This document shows positions 1 through 8,399 of a stretch of DNA of 38,324 nucleotides, one piece after another. The translations under genes were made by a program, and so were the position numbers. The notes under the pieces were generated by a model that saw only the letters and a list, made by a program, of their open reading frames with translations, ran no database searches and was not told the origin of the DNA. The first letter of the stretch is position 1. Every line of letters begins with the position of its first letter. Origin of the DNA: an uncultured Flavobacterium sp. (GTDB lineage: Bacteria > Bacteroidota > Bacteroidia > Flavobacteriales > Flavobacteriaceae); assembly GCA_913061465.1 (NCBI GenBank), contig CAJXSU010000014.1:1-38324 (forward strand), written 5' to 3'.

Positions 1-743
1 CTTCAAAAGTTGAAAGAAAACTAGTTTCAAGTAAGGGACAGTTTAAGTCTTTAAACATTAAAAGAAAACTAGTTTCAAGTAAGGGACAGTTTAAGTCTTC
101 AAAAGTTGAAAGAAAACTAGTTTCAAGTAAGGGACAGTTTAAGTCTTTAAAAGTTGAAAGAAAATTCGCTACTAGTAAAGGAAAATTAACGTATAGATCA
201 AAAAGAGGTCAAACAGTTAGTGAATATGTTCAATCAGATTTAAAAGGTGTTAGTGGTTACGATTTAAGAAAAAAAGATTACCCTGCATTAGGGTTTAATT
301 TTAAAGTTACTTCAACCTTATCATCTGCTGGTTCTTCTGGCTATGGTTCAGATTCAGATTCTTTTTTTCAATCTATATCAGGTATTAAAGCAACTGCAGG
401 TGAATCAGTTGTTGTCAATTCAGGAGTTAATAATAGACAATATAAGTTACCAACGGCAACAACCTATCCTGATTTAGTTCTTACAAGAGGACTAACCACC
501 AGAACTTCTAATTTTGGAGATTGGTGTCATTCTTTTTTAATTAAAGACAAAGGTTCGTACAGAGTTCAAACAAGAACAATTAATGTTATGCTTTTAGGAG
601 GCAATAGAGACGATATTTTAATGACTTGGACATTTTATGATTGTTATCCTAAAGAGGTTGAAATTGGTGCTTTTAATGCCGATAAATCTGAACTTGCTAT
701 AGAAACATTAACTATGGCATACTCTTACTTTAGTAAACAATAA
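1..743 (+). CDS. eCIS tube protein (T4 gp19 / Afp5-like) with repeated N-terminal extension, 5'-partial
   Basis: This open frame enters from the left edge (first full codon at 3) and stops with TAA at 741-743, giving 246 visible residues. The C-terminal part, from about residue 85 (YDLRKKDYPALGFNFKV) to the end (TMAYSYFSKQ), has the pattern of phage T4 gp19-type tail tube proteins: an early YPALGFNF strand, TRGLTT, a D-W-C-H-S-F segment and a MTWTFYDCYP strand before the terminal helix. In eCIS particles such proteins stack as hexamers to form the inner tube, and a second paralogue (Afp5-like) joins tube to baseplate. The position just before the DUF5908 and LysM adaptor genes suggests the baseplate-proximal copy. 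Residues 1-64 are four 16-residue basic repeats, not a usual part of this roughly 150-residue family. The true start and full repeat number lie outside the window. Confidence 0.85.
   Translation, partial: SKVERKLVSSKGQFKSLNIKRKLVSSKGQFKSSKVERKLVSSKGQFKSLKVERKFATSKGKLTYRSKRGQTVSEYVQSDLKGVSGYDLRKKDYPALGFNFKVTSTLSSAGSSGYGSDSDSFFQSISGIKATAGESVVVNSGVNNRQYKLPTATTYPDLVLTRGLTTRTSNFGDWCHSFLIKDKGSYRVQTRTINVMLLGGNRDDILMTWTFYDCYPKEVEIGAFNADKSELAIETLTMAYSYFSKQ
3..194 (+). repeat. 48-bp in-frame tandem repeat (16-residue unit)
   Basis: There are four consecutive 48-bp units at 3-50, 51-98, 99-146 and 147-194. Units 1 and 3 are identical over 48/48 bases. Unit 2 differs at 4 bases in its first four codons. 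Unit 4 is diverged. The encoded unit is (S/L)KVERKLVSSKGQFKS, about +4 in charge. The two bases before unit 1 (ct) match the end of the preceding unit, so the array probably continues upstream. Near-identity at DNA level, including silent positions, indicates recent expansion. Confidence 0.95.
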
Positions 744-763
744 AAACAAATTAATAATATAAT

Positions 764-970
764 ATGGCTATAGAAATAAGGGAGTTAATTATTCAAGGTA
801 AATCAAAAGGAAGTTCTACTTCAAATGAAGATGATTTAGATAATGTAATAGAAACAAAAATGTCTGAAAAGAATATGGGAAATATTTTAAAAGAGAGTGA
901 AAAAAGACAATTAGTTGATGAATGCGTTATTGCTATTTTAAATGAATTAGAATCAAAATTAAGATATTAA
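764..970 (+). CDS. DUF5908 family eCIS small protein
   Basis: This 68-residue protein begins MAIEIRELIIQGK, the opening typical of DUF5908 proteins (xIEIRELxI), which occur almost only in Bacteroidota-type eCIS operons between the tube and the LysM adaptor genes. The middle is acidic and low complexity. The C-terminus (ESEKRQLVDECVIAILNELESK) forms an amphipathic helix, also usual for the family. It follows the tube gene by 20 nt and precedes the adaptor start by 1 nt, so it is probably translated as part of the same operon. Its biochemical role is not established; it may sit at the tube-baseplate junction in the place of Afp6. The family call rests on the N-terminal motif, size and position. 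Confidence 0.85.
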   Translation: MAIEIRELIIQGKSKGSSTSNEDDLDNVIETKMSEKNMGNILKESEKRQLVDECVIAILNELESKLRY

Positions 971-971
971 A

Positions 972-1661
972 ATGGCAAATTCTATTACAATTACTGGCTA
1001 TAAAGAAGGAAGTTCTTCTAATTCTACTGCTAAAATAGGAGAATATAAACTTCAATTAAATCCATCTGACTTAAAGTTTACGGTGGGTCAAAAAGAAGGA
1101 AAAAAAACTGAAGATGTTGAGGCTAATGGGTCTATTATTTCAAGTAAGGCACCTATTTCACTTCAACGTGAGTTAGACCTTTCATTTACTATAGATAATA
1201 CTGGAGTTGTTCCTAATGATCCTGATGTTAAAGGCTATTCAAGCTCAGGAGGCGATATTGTAAACTCTATAAAAACTCTTGAAGAAATTACGGTAGAGCC
1301 AGTGGCATCAACACACAGGCCACCATTTGTTAGGATAGTTTGGGGGAAAGGAAGTGTTTCTATTTATGGGATTGTAAAAACCTTTAGCTATGTATATACT
1401 TTTTTTGACTCATATGGTGTACCTCTCAGAGCAACAGTAAATATGCAAATTCAAGATCTTGGAGGAGGTGATAATAGTCTGTTTCAAAGTCCAGATATTA
1501 CTAAAATGCCTATAGTTAAGGATGGAGATAATATTGTAAAATTGAGTGAAGATTATTATGACAATAAAAAATATTATATAAAATTAGCCGAATTTAATAA
1601 TTTAAGTTCATTACGTAACTTAAAACATGGATCTCAACTTGAGGTTCCTCCAATAAAGTAA
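972..1661 (+). CDS. eCIS tube-baseplate adaptor with C-terminal LysM (Afp7-like)
   Basis: The 229-residue protein has an N-terminal CIS tube-adaptor domain (about 20-165): EYKLQLNPSDLKFTV, a stretch with RELDLSFTIDNTG, then PPFVRIVWGKGSVSIYGIVKTFSYVYTFFDSYGVPLRATVNMQ as an uninterrupted beta-rich segment. This is the family signature (an aromatic-rich strand, GIVKTFSYxYTxFxxxGxPLRA). Residues 180-229 resemble a LysM fold (DNIVKLSEDYYDNKKYY, LAEFNNL, L-x-x-G-S-Q-L-E-V-P), here connecting tube to spike hub rather than necessarily binding peptidoglycan. Afp7/Pvc7 proteins sit between the last tube ring and the spike. The gene lies 1 nt after the DUF5908 gene and 4 nt before the VgrG-like gene. 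Confidence 0.9.
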   Translation: MANSITITGYKEGSSSNSTAKIGEYKLQLNPSDLKFTVGQKEGKKTEDVEANGSIISSKAPISLQRELDLSFTIDNTGVVPNDPDVKGYSSSGGDIVNSIKTLEEITVEPVASTHRPPFVRIVWGKGSVSIYGIVKTFSYVYTFFDSYGVPLRATVNMQIQDLGGGDNSLFQSPDITKMPIVKDGDNIVKLSEDYYDNKKYYIKLAEFNNLSSLRNLKHGSQLEVPPIK

Positions 1662-1665
1662 CTTC

Positions 1666-3480
1666 ATGCCAACATCAATAGGAAATAAACCAAAAGACAC
1701 TATAGATAAACCAATATCATTTGATGTATTTATAGCTGGAAAATCAATCTCCTCTGATTATAAATTAATAAAATTAAATGTTGATAAGCTTATTAATAAA
1801 ATTAGTAGAGCAAGAGTATTTCTTTCGGGAGGTGATGCTTACTTAAATACTTTTGAAGAAAGCGAAAATAGTAATTTTAATCCTGGAAAAGCTGTAGAGT
1901 TACGTTTTGGATATGAACAGGACAATCAAGTAGTTTTTAAAGGTATTATAGAAAAACTAGGAATTTCACTTAAAGATGGATTTGCCTCAAAACCATGGAG
2001 AAGTTTGTTGGTTTTAGAATGTGTCGACGTCGCAATTAAACTTACAAACAGCTATACTTCAGACATTTATGAAAAAAAAAAAGATAGCCAAATCTTTTCA
2101 ACCCTAATAGGGAAAGTGCCTGGATTAAAATCTACAATTAGCCCTACAAGCGTAATTCATCCTTTTTTACCCAAATATAATTCAAGTGATTGGGATTTTA
2201 TAATAAGCAGGTGTGAGGTTAATGGTTTAGTTGTGCTTAACTCTGATAATGAAATTAAAATTTCTGAACCAAAGAAATCCGTTTCTCAGCCAGATTTAAC
2301 AATCACAAATGGACTTTCTACTATAAACTTTGATGCTAAGATAGACTCGAGCTCACAATTAAATACTCTGACTCTTGACTCTTGGGATTATTTTACCAAT
2401 AAAAAAAATCAAAATAAAGCAGCAGAACCATCATTAACAGTTAACAATAGTTTGACAGGAAAGAAGATAAGTACATCAACAAGCCCTTCCTCAGTTAACA
2501 TTAATATACCTCAAACAACAGAAGTTTCCGAATTGAAAGCAATCTCAAATTCTATTTTACAAAGCTCTAGATTAACTAGAATTATTGGAAGAGCAAAATT
2601 CAAAGGAGTCACAAACATTGATTTAGGCTCAGTGGTCAAATTAAACGGATTTGGTAAATATTTTGATGGAAATATATATATAACTGCTATCTCTCATCAA
2701 ATTGAAAGTGGTCTTTTTACAACTTCAATTGAATTTGGATTAAAGAAAAGTTTTTTTAATTTAAATGTCATTGATAAGACAAATTTTATAAAGCCTATAA
2801 ACGGACTGCAAATAGGTACTGTTAAGAAAATTGATCAAGATCCACTGAGTCAAGATCGTATCCAAGTTTTAATTCCAGCACTTAAAAGTACTGGTAATGG
2901 AATATGGGCAAAGCTTTCTCATTTTTATACCTCGTCTAAAGCTGGATCATTTTTTATACCTGAAGTGGGTTCTCAAGTAATCGTATCTTTCATAGCTAAT
3001 GATCCAAGGCAACCAGTTATTTTAGGAGGACTATACACAAAAACAGATACTCCTTACACAAAAATTAATAAAGATAATTCTCTAAAGGCTTTCGTAACAA
3101 AAAATAAACTAACATTAGAGTTCGATGATAAAGACAAAAAGATAACTATAAGTACTCCCAAAAAAAATAGCATTATAATTAACGAAAAAAATAAAGATAT
3201 TACCATTACTGATCAAAACAAAAATGTTTTGAAAATGTCAGATTCTGGGATAGCTTTAACAAGTAAAAAGAACATAAAAATTTCATCTGAAAAAACTGTT
3301 ACAATTACAGGTTCAAAGGGTGTGACTGTAGAAGGAAAATCAGGGGCAGGTGCCAAAGTTTCTGGGAATAAAGTTAATGTTGTTGCGAAAACTAGTTTAA
3401 CAGCTAAGGGCGGCAGTAAAGCAAACTTTACGGCATCTGGTAAAGTAACAATAAAGGGAGGTAGCGTTGGAATCAATTAA
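1666..3480 (+). CDS. VgrG-like central spike protein (Afp8-like)
   Basis: The 604-residue spike protein has three parts. Residues about 15-370 match the gp27-like (phage GPD) hub. Residues about 379-462 are a gp5-type OB fold (IGTVKKIDQDPLSQDRIQVLIP, IWAKLSHFYTSSKAGSFF, PEVGSQVIVSFIANDPRQPVILGGLY). Residues 480-604 are a long run of short K/T/V/G-rich strands (KKITIST, KDITITDQ, VTITGSKGVTVEG, KVTIKGGS) expected to form the trimeric beta-helix needle. Trimers cap the tube and puncture the target membrane. No toxin domain is fused to the C-terminus. The VgrG-gp25 order fits the afp8-afp9 layout. A PAAR gene, normally nearby, is not seen. Confidence 0.92.
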   Translation: MPTSIGNKPKDTIDKPISFDVFIAGKSISSDYKLIKLNVDKLINKISRARVFLSGGDAYLNTFEESENSNFNPGKAVELRFGYEQDNQVVFKGIIEKLGISLKDGFASKPWRSLLVLECVDVAIKLTNSYTSDIYEKKKDSQIFSTLIGKVPGLKSTISPTSVIHPFLPKYNSSDWDFIISRCEVNGLVVLNSDNEIKISEPKKSVSQPDLTITNGLSTINFDAKIDSSSQLNTLTLDSWDYFTNKKNQNKAAEPSLTVNNSLTGKKISTSTSPSSVNINIPQTTEVSELKAISNSILQSSRLTRIIGRAKFKGVTNIDLGSVVKLNGFGKYFDGNIYITAISHQIESGLFTTSIEFGLKKSFFNLNVIDKTNFIKPINGLQIGTVKKIDQDPLSQDRIQVLIPALKSTGNGIWAKLSHFYTSSKAGSFFIPEVGSQVIVSFIANDPRQPVILGGLYTKTDTPYTKINKDNSLKAFVTKNKLTLEFDDKDKKITISTPKKNSIIINEKNKDITITDQNKNVLKMSDSGIALTSKKNIKISSEKTVTITGSKGVTVEGKSGAGAKVSGNKVNVVAKTSLTAKGGSKANFTASGKVTIKGGSVGIN

Positions 3481-3490
3481 ATACAAGTAA

Positions 3491-3904
3491 ATGGAACAAG
3501 AAAAATCTTTTTTAGGAAGGGGATGGGGGTTTCCACCAACATTTAACAAAGAAAATGCTGATGTTGAAATGGTAACAAAAGAGGAGGATATTAGGCAAAG
3601 TCTTTATATATTTATAAATACCAAATTTGGGGAACGGCTAATGCGATCAGATTATGGATGTGTTGTTCATGAATATATGTTTGAAAGATCAGATCTAGAC
3701 ATTATTGAAAGACTCGCGTTTGAATTAAAGAAAAGTATTAGAAAGTATGAGCCAAGAATTATTGTTCATGATGTAAATGCCTCAAAATCTGAGGATATTA
3801 ACGGGCTAATACATATTGAAATTATATATGAAATTCATTCTACTAATGTGAGAGATAATATTGTATTCCCATTTTACATGAATGAAGGAACTGAAATAAA
3901 ATAA
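3491..3904 (+). CDS. gp25-like baseplate wedge protein (Afp9-like)
   Basis: This 137-residue member of the gpW/gp25 family has the classic central segment DIRQSLYIFINTKFGERLMRSD followed by YGCVVHEYMFE, and the C-terminal EPRIIVHDV strand. The N-terminal FLGRGWGFPPTF is the usual lead-in of Afp9/Pvc9 proteins. gp25-like subunits form the inner baseplate ring and nucleate the sheath. The gene starts 10 nt after the spike gene. Its TAA at 3902-3904 is followed after 5 nt by the next gene, which uses a TTG start. Confidence 0.93.
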   Translation: MEQEKSFLGRGWGFPPTFNKENADVEMVTKEEDIRQSLYIFINTKFGERLMRSDYGCVVHEYMFERSDLDIIERLAFELKKSIRKYEPRIIVHDVNASKSEDINGLIHIEIIYEIHSTNVRDNIVFPFYMNEGTEIK

Positions 3905-3909
3905 TAAAT

Positions 3910-6900
3910 TTGAATAAAAATTATACAAATATTCTGAACCCTAACAACTTTAAAGTTGATGACCGAGAAATCTTAGATTTTATCATTTTAATCAAGGAGT
4001 ACTCAAAAAAAATAAACTTTTATAATAATAAAAACAAGGTTGATGGTAGTTGGTATGAGTTATTAAAATCAGATGAAACATTTTTAATTGCCGAAATTTC
4101 AAAATTTGATATATCTAACTATACAATTAATAGATTAGAACTTATAAGAAGATATGATGAAACATTATCATTAGAAATAAAAAAGGAAATTTTTAACGAA
4201 TTTTACAACTCAGCCTTATCTCTTTTTGAGCAAATTAATGAGTGGTACCTTGAAGCGCTTAAAAATAATTTATCTCAGGAGAGTTCATTAATTGAATTAG
4301 AATTAGAAACAGCTATTCAAAAAAAGTTATCACCACTTCTTAAAGAATTTTTAATTATTTCCAAAAGTTTCTTAGAAAAAAACTTTATCGGTAATTCCGT
4401 AAATGAAAAGTTTGAGTTATTTAACTCATTATGGAATCTAGAAACCTCATTTTTTGAAATAAATACGGAAAATACAGAATTTACTGAAGACGAACTCAAT
4501 TATGCATTCAAAAAAATAACTCTTATTTTTAATCCTACCTACGAAATAATATATAATCTTATCATAAAAAGTAAAAAAATATTTACAAAATCTTTGTACG
4601 AAAATGATAATCACAAAGCTCACATAGGATTAATATTTACTTTTTTAGAACTTTTAAAGCATTCCTATGAGGATTTAAATAAAATCACAAAGAAACATTT
4701 AGATTTATATTTTAAAAAAATTTTAAAATTAAAGCACCTTCCAGCATCACCTAGTAAAATTTTTATTTCACTTGAAATTGATGAAAATATAGATGCTTTA
4801 CCAATACTCAAAAACACTGCTCTTAAAGCTGGACAAGCTGAAAATGGGGATGATATTATTTTTGTCATTGATGATGAGATTGAATTAAATAATGTTAAAC
4901 TAAATCACATCAGCACTTTTTTCTTGAGTGAAAATAAAATTTATGATCATCATTCAAGGTTTAACTTAATATCCGGCTTATATTCTAAAACTCATGCGTC
5001 TAATATTGATGAAGTTTTAGAATTTAATAATGACAAAACATCTTTTTCTACACTAGGTGAAGAGCAATTATTTCTTAGTGAAGAGGAGATGAATATGGAT
5101 AAATCTGATATTGGTTTTATGATATTATCACCAGTTTTATCTCTTTCTAAAAGCGATAGAACGATTGACATAGATTTTCAATTTACAATAGATTCAATTA
5201 AAAATTTATCAGATTTAATTATTGATATTTCTCAAAATAAAGACTCTAGTGAGGATGCTGTTTTTAATGAGATATTTTCAGATGCTTTTGTGATTGAATA
5301 TACTTCAGATCAGGGTTGGGTTAACATTCCCTTCTACAAGGTTTTAAGTCCATCTGACTGGTCTACAGGGATTATTAGAGTTTCTTTTAATTTAGATAAA
5401 ACTTTTCCTGATATTGTATCATTTGATTCTTCCATTCACAATTTACAATTAGAATCAGACTTACCTATATTAAGATTTAAAATCAATCAGGAATGCTTCT
5501 ACAACCCCTATTCCTTTTTAAATAATATGCAGGTTTCAAAAATCGATCTAAAAGTAAAAGTAAAAAATCTAAAAACATTCAATTGTTATGTAAATAATGA
5601 GGAAGTTGATATTAAATCAGAATTTGAATTATTTGGCGCTACCCCAAAAAAAGGATCAAACTTAATTATAGGATCTGATGAACTATTCAATAAGAAAATT
5701 AGTGATATTTCTGTCAATTGGAACTACACAAATTTAAACACACTCAATAACTCGTTTAAGGAGTTTTACAAAGAATATGAATTGAATATCAAAAACGATA
5801 GTTTTAAGGTTCAATTATCTGCATTATCAAATTTTAATTATTCCAAGCCAAAGGAAACGGTTTTAACATATAATTTATTTGAAGAAAATGAAAAAGGTGA
5901 GATAGCTACATCATTAAATATAAATAAAATAAATGTCGATAAGCTCAATATCAAACCTAATTATAAATTAAGATTAACAGATTTATTTGAATATTCCAAT
6001 GATTTGGAAACTGGTTATTTGAAATTTGAGTTAGTCGAGCCATCATTTGGTTTCGGTTTTGATATTTTTGACAAGGTTTTGAATAGAGCTAGCCAAAAAG
6101 CTCTTTCACAAAAACCAAAAAAAGATTTTTCATTAATACTCCAAAATCCAAATGAACCTTTTTCCCCAATGATTTCTGATTTGTCTATTAGTTATGAAGC
6201 ACATAGTTCTATGTTTTTCAATCAACTTTTATTTTCTCAAAATGACTTTAATCAAGAAAATTCATTTTATTTAATATCACCTTTTGGATTAGAAAAAACA
6301 TTTTCAAAAGAATTTGTAAACAAAAGTACATTAGTTGAAAGTTTTAAATATGAAGGGGAGCTAATTTTAGGATTTGATTCATTTAAGCCACCCTTTCAAC
6401 TTAATCTTCTCTTTGAAATCCTAAAAAGTGAAAATCAAAATTATGAATTTAGTCGTCAAATCGATTGGTATTATTCAAGCATAGATGGTTGGAAGCCATT
6501 CAAAAAAGAAGATCTTTTACAAGATCAAACACAAAACTTAATGAAAACCGGTGTTTTATCTTTAAAAATTCCAATGGATATTTCGGATAAAAATCAAGTT
6601 TTTAACCAGAATAAAATTTATATAAAAGCCTGTTCTAAGAATAAATCAAATCAATTTAGTTTAATCCGTTCTATTAATACAAATTCTGTTTCAGCTACTG
6701 AATTATTAGATGAATCAGTTTCCAGGATAAGTGCTGCTATACCGCCAGAATCTGTCGAAGGGTTTATAATTCCAATCGACGGTGTCATTGCAATGCAGCA
6801 AAAGTTAGGTTCTTTTAAAGGTTTGGATAAAGAATCAGATATTGACTACTACGTTCGTTCTAGTGAATTATTAAGGCACAAAAACAGGCCTGTTACAAAG

Positions 6901-7650
6901 TGGGATGTTGAAAAATTTGTATTAGCAAAATTTAGTTGGTTATCTCATGTTAAATGTTATTCGGTAAATAAAAATAATCCCCAACTTCGTCTATTATGTA
7001 TTAAAAAGATTGAAGTTCATCAAAATATAGATAATATTAAAATAAGTTCTGCAGAAAAAAATGAAATAAAAGATTACTTAGAAAAATTTACTTCACCATT
7101 TTCAAAATTTGAGATTATTAATCCAGTTTTTGAAGATTTATGGATTAAATGTAAAGTTTCATTTAAAAATATTCCAAACGGTAAGGGAATTCAAAAACTA
7201 CAAGTTGACTTTTTTAATTTTATTTGTTCATGGTTATATAGCTCCTCTAGTAAAAACAGGATAGGTTTAAAAATCAAGAAACTAGATATTATAAATTTTT
7301 TAAATACTAGGTCATATGTTTCTTTTATTACAGGAATTTCAATAATTTATGTAAAAAAATTAGAAAACGGAGAACAAGTTGCCTTTGATTCTGCTAAAAC
7401 AAATATGAATAGTGAATTTATAGAGCCTGGTGTTCCTTGGTCTCTTTTTATACCTAGAAAAAATCATATTATAGAAATTTTACAAAAAAATGAGTATCAC
7501 GCGCCCGAACCAATTGACTTCAGAGAGCTAGGAATTCAAGAATCATTTTTAATAAACTCTGATATAAGTTCTAAATCTGATAATAACATTAACTTAGAAA
7601 TTAAACCTACATCTTCGGAATCAAAGTTTAATTTTAAACTTAAATTTTAA
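3910..7650 (+). CDS. eCIS baseplate J-like wedge protein (Afp11-like)
   Basis: The 1246-residue protein has a mainly helical first 300 residues, a beta-rich centre, and a C-terminal third with the baseplate J / gp6-like signature of Afp11: ESDIDYYVRSSELLRHKNRPVTKWDVEKFVLAKFSWLSHVKCY (about 975-1020), then a strand-helix tail. With the Afp12-like protein it would build the wedge triangle of the baseplate. The start is TTG at 3910: ATGs at 3878 and 3882 are in other frames, and the next in-frame Met is several hundred residues downstream. TTG therefore best preserves the N-terminus, although an upstream non-ATG start overlapping the gp25 gene cannot be excluded. Confidence 0.85.
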   Translation: MNKNYTNILNPNNFKVDDREILDFIILIKEYSKKINFYNNKNKVDGSWYELLKSDETFLIAEISKFDISNYTINRLELIRRYDETLSLEIKKEIFNEFYNSALSLFEQINEWYLEALKNNLSQESSLIELELETAIQKKLSPLLKEFLIISKSFLEKNFIGNSVNEKFELFNSLWNLETSFFEINTENTEFTEDELNYAFKKITLIFNPTYEIIYNLIIKSKKIFTKSLYENDNHKAHIGLIFTFLELLKHSYEDLNKITKKHLDLYFKKILKLKHLPASPSKIFISLEIDENIDALPILKNTALKAGQAENGDDIIFVIDDEIELNNVKLNHISTFFLSENKIYDHHSRFNLISGLYSKTHASNIDEVLEFNNDKTSFSTLGEEQLFLSEEEMNMDKSDIGFMILSPVLSLSKSDRTIDIDFQFTIDSIKNLSDLIIDISQNKDSSEDAVFNEIFSDAFVIEYTSDQGWVNIPFYKVLSPSDWSTGIIRVSFNLDKTFPDIVSFDSSIHNLQLESDLPILRFKINQECFYNPYSFLNNMQVSKIDLKVKVKNLKTFNCYVNNEEVDIKSEFELFGATPKKGSNLIIGSDELFNKKISDISVNWNYTNLNTLNNSFKEFYKEYELNIKNDSFKVQLSALSNFNYSKPKETVLTYNLFEENEKGEIATSLNINKINVDKLNIKPNYKLRLTDLFEYSNDLETGYLKFELVEPSFGFGFDIFDKVLNRASQKALSQKPKKDFSLILQNPNEPFSPMISDLSISYEAHSSMFFNQLLFSQNDFNQENSFYLISPFGLEKTFSKEFVNKSTLVESFKYEGELILGFDSFKPPFQLNLLFEILKSENQNYEFSRQIDWYYSSIDGWKPFKKEDLLQDQTQNLMKTGVLSLKIPMDISDKNQVFNQNKIYIKACSKNKSNQFSLIRSINTNSVSATELLDESVSRISAAIPPESVEGFIIPIDGVIAMQQKLGSFKGLDKESDIDYYVRSSELLRHKNRPVTKWDVEKFVLAKFSWLSHVKCYSVNKNNPQLRLLCIKKIEVHQNIDNIKISSAEKNEIKDYLEKFTSPFSKFEIINPVFEDLWIKCKVSFKNIPNGKGIQKLQVDFFNFICSWLYSSSSKNRIGLKIKKLDIINFLNTRSYVSFITGISIIYVKKLENGEQVAFDSAKTNMNSEFIEPGVPWSLFIPRKNHIIEILQKNEYHAPEPIDFRELGIQESFLINSDISSKSDNNINLEIKPTSSESKFNFKLKF

Positions 7651-7653
7651 ATA

Positions 7654-8391
7654 ATGGCACTAATTAATAGACAAACATTAAAAAATTATTTTAAAAAGGG
7701 AGGTTTTGCTACTGAAAAACATTTTAATGATCTTATAGATTCGTCTATAAATTCTGTTGATGACGGTATTTCTAAAACATCCGATCATGGTTTAAAATTA
7801 AGCCCCTTAAAGAAAGATTCGAAACTACTTTCTTTTTTCAAAAGAATCACTCAAGAATACTCAAATTATTCATTTAACCTTGATAATAATGATTCAGAAG
7901 GGCTATCTATTAATAATCATGATAACTCTACTATTATCAAGTTTAATAAAGCAGGTAATGTAGGTATTAATACTAATAATCCTAATTATAATCTTGAGGT
8001 CAATGGCACTCTAGGGGTAAAATCAAAGATAGGTCTCTTTAAAACAGGCAGTGTACCTGCCGATGGTAATTGGCACTATATTCTAACTGATTTAGATGGG
8101 ATTAACGGCTTTGAAATAACTGCCAAAGCTACAGGGAAAACAGGATCAGGTTGTTATTCTGTTTCTCATGTTATAGCCCTTTCTACTTTCGGTGGAAGAA
8201 GATCAAAGCATAAAATCAAAACCACGACTGCATATTATGAAAAGTATTTTCATAGGCTTTCTTTCAGGTGGTTTGGAGAAATGAATAGTTATGGATTACA
8301 AGTTAGGACACTAAAAAGCTATGGTATTTGTTCAGAAACTAAAGAGTCTTATCAAATAAAATTTAATGTTTTAAATTTACTAGGCGATTAA
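7654..8391 (+). CDS. Fibre-like / candidate receptor-binding protein in the eCIS operon
   Basis: A 245-residue protein. Residues 1-45 (LINRQTLKNYFKKGGFATEKHFNDLIDSSI) are a short helical segment common at the N-terminus of structural proteins in Bacteroidota eCIS and phage operons. Residues about 100-125 (GNVGINTNNPNYNLEVNG) match the trimerising N-V-G-I-x-T-x-x-P-x-x-x-L-x-V-x-G motif found in Bacteroidota tail fibres. Residues 130-245 form a compact beta-rich domain that could be the tip (DGNWHYILTDLDG, FHRLSFRWFG). The gene lies between the Afp11-like and Afp12-like genes, 3 nt and 8 nt away. The fibre role is inferred from motif and context; a baseplate accessory role is possible. Confidence 0.6.
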   Translation: MALINRQTLKNYFKKGGFATEKHFNDLIDSSINSVDDGISKTSDHGLKLSPLKKDSKLLSFFKRITQEYSNYSFNLDNNDSEGLSINNHDNSTIIKFNKAGNVGINTNNPNYNLEVNGTLGVKSKIGLFKTGSVPADGNWHYILTDLDGINGFEITAKATGKTGSGCYSVSHVIALSTFGGRRSKHKIKTTTAYYEKYFHRLSFRWFGEMNSYGLQVRTLKSYGICSETKESYQIKFNVLNLLGD

Positions 8392-8399
8392 TCTCTATT

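Noticed and set aside
18..27. Palindrome AAACTAGTTT repeated in each tandem unit
   Set aside because: It arises from the codons K-L-V in the repeat and lies inside a coding region; no reason to see it as an operator.
1..194. CRISPR-like direct repeats
   Set aside because: The units are contiguous with no spacers, are exactly 48 bp, and stay in frame with the tube protein.
3213..3476. Minus-strand open frame opposite the VgrG C-terminus
   Set aside because: It is a shadow of the repetitive beta-helix codons; the composition is hydrophobic and repetitive and there is no context for a gene.
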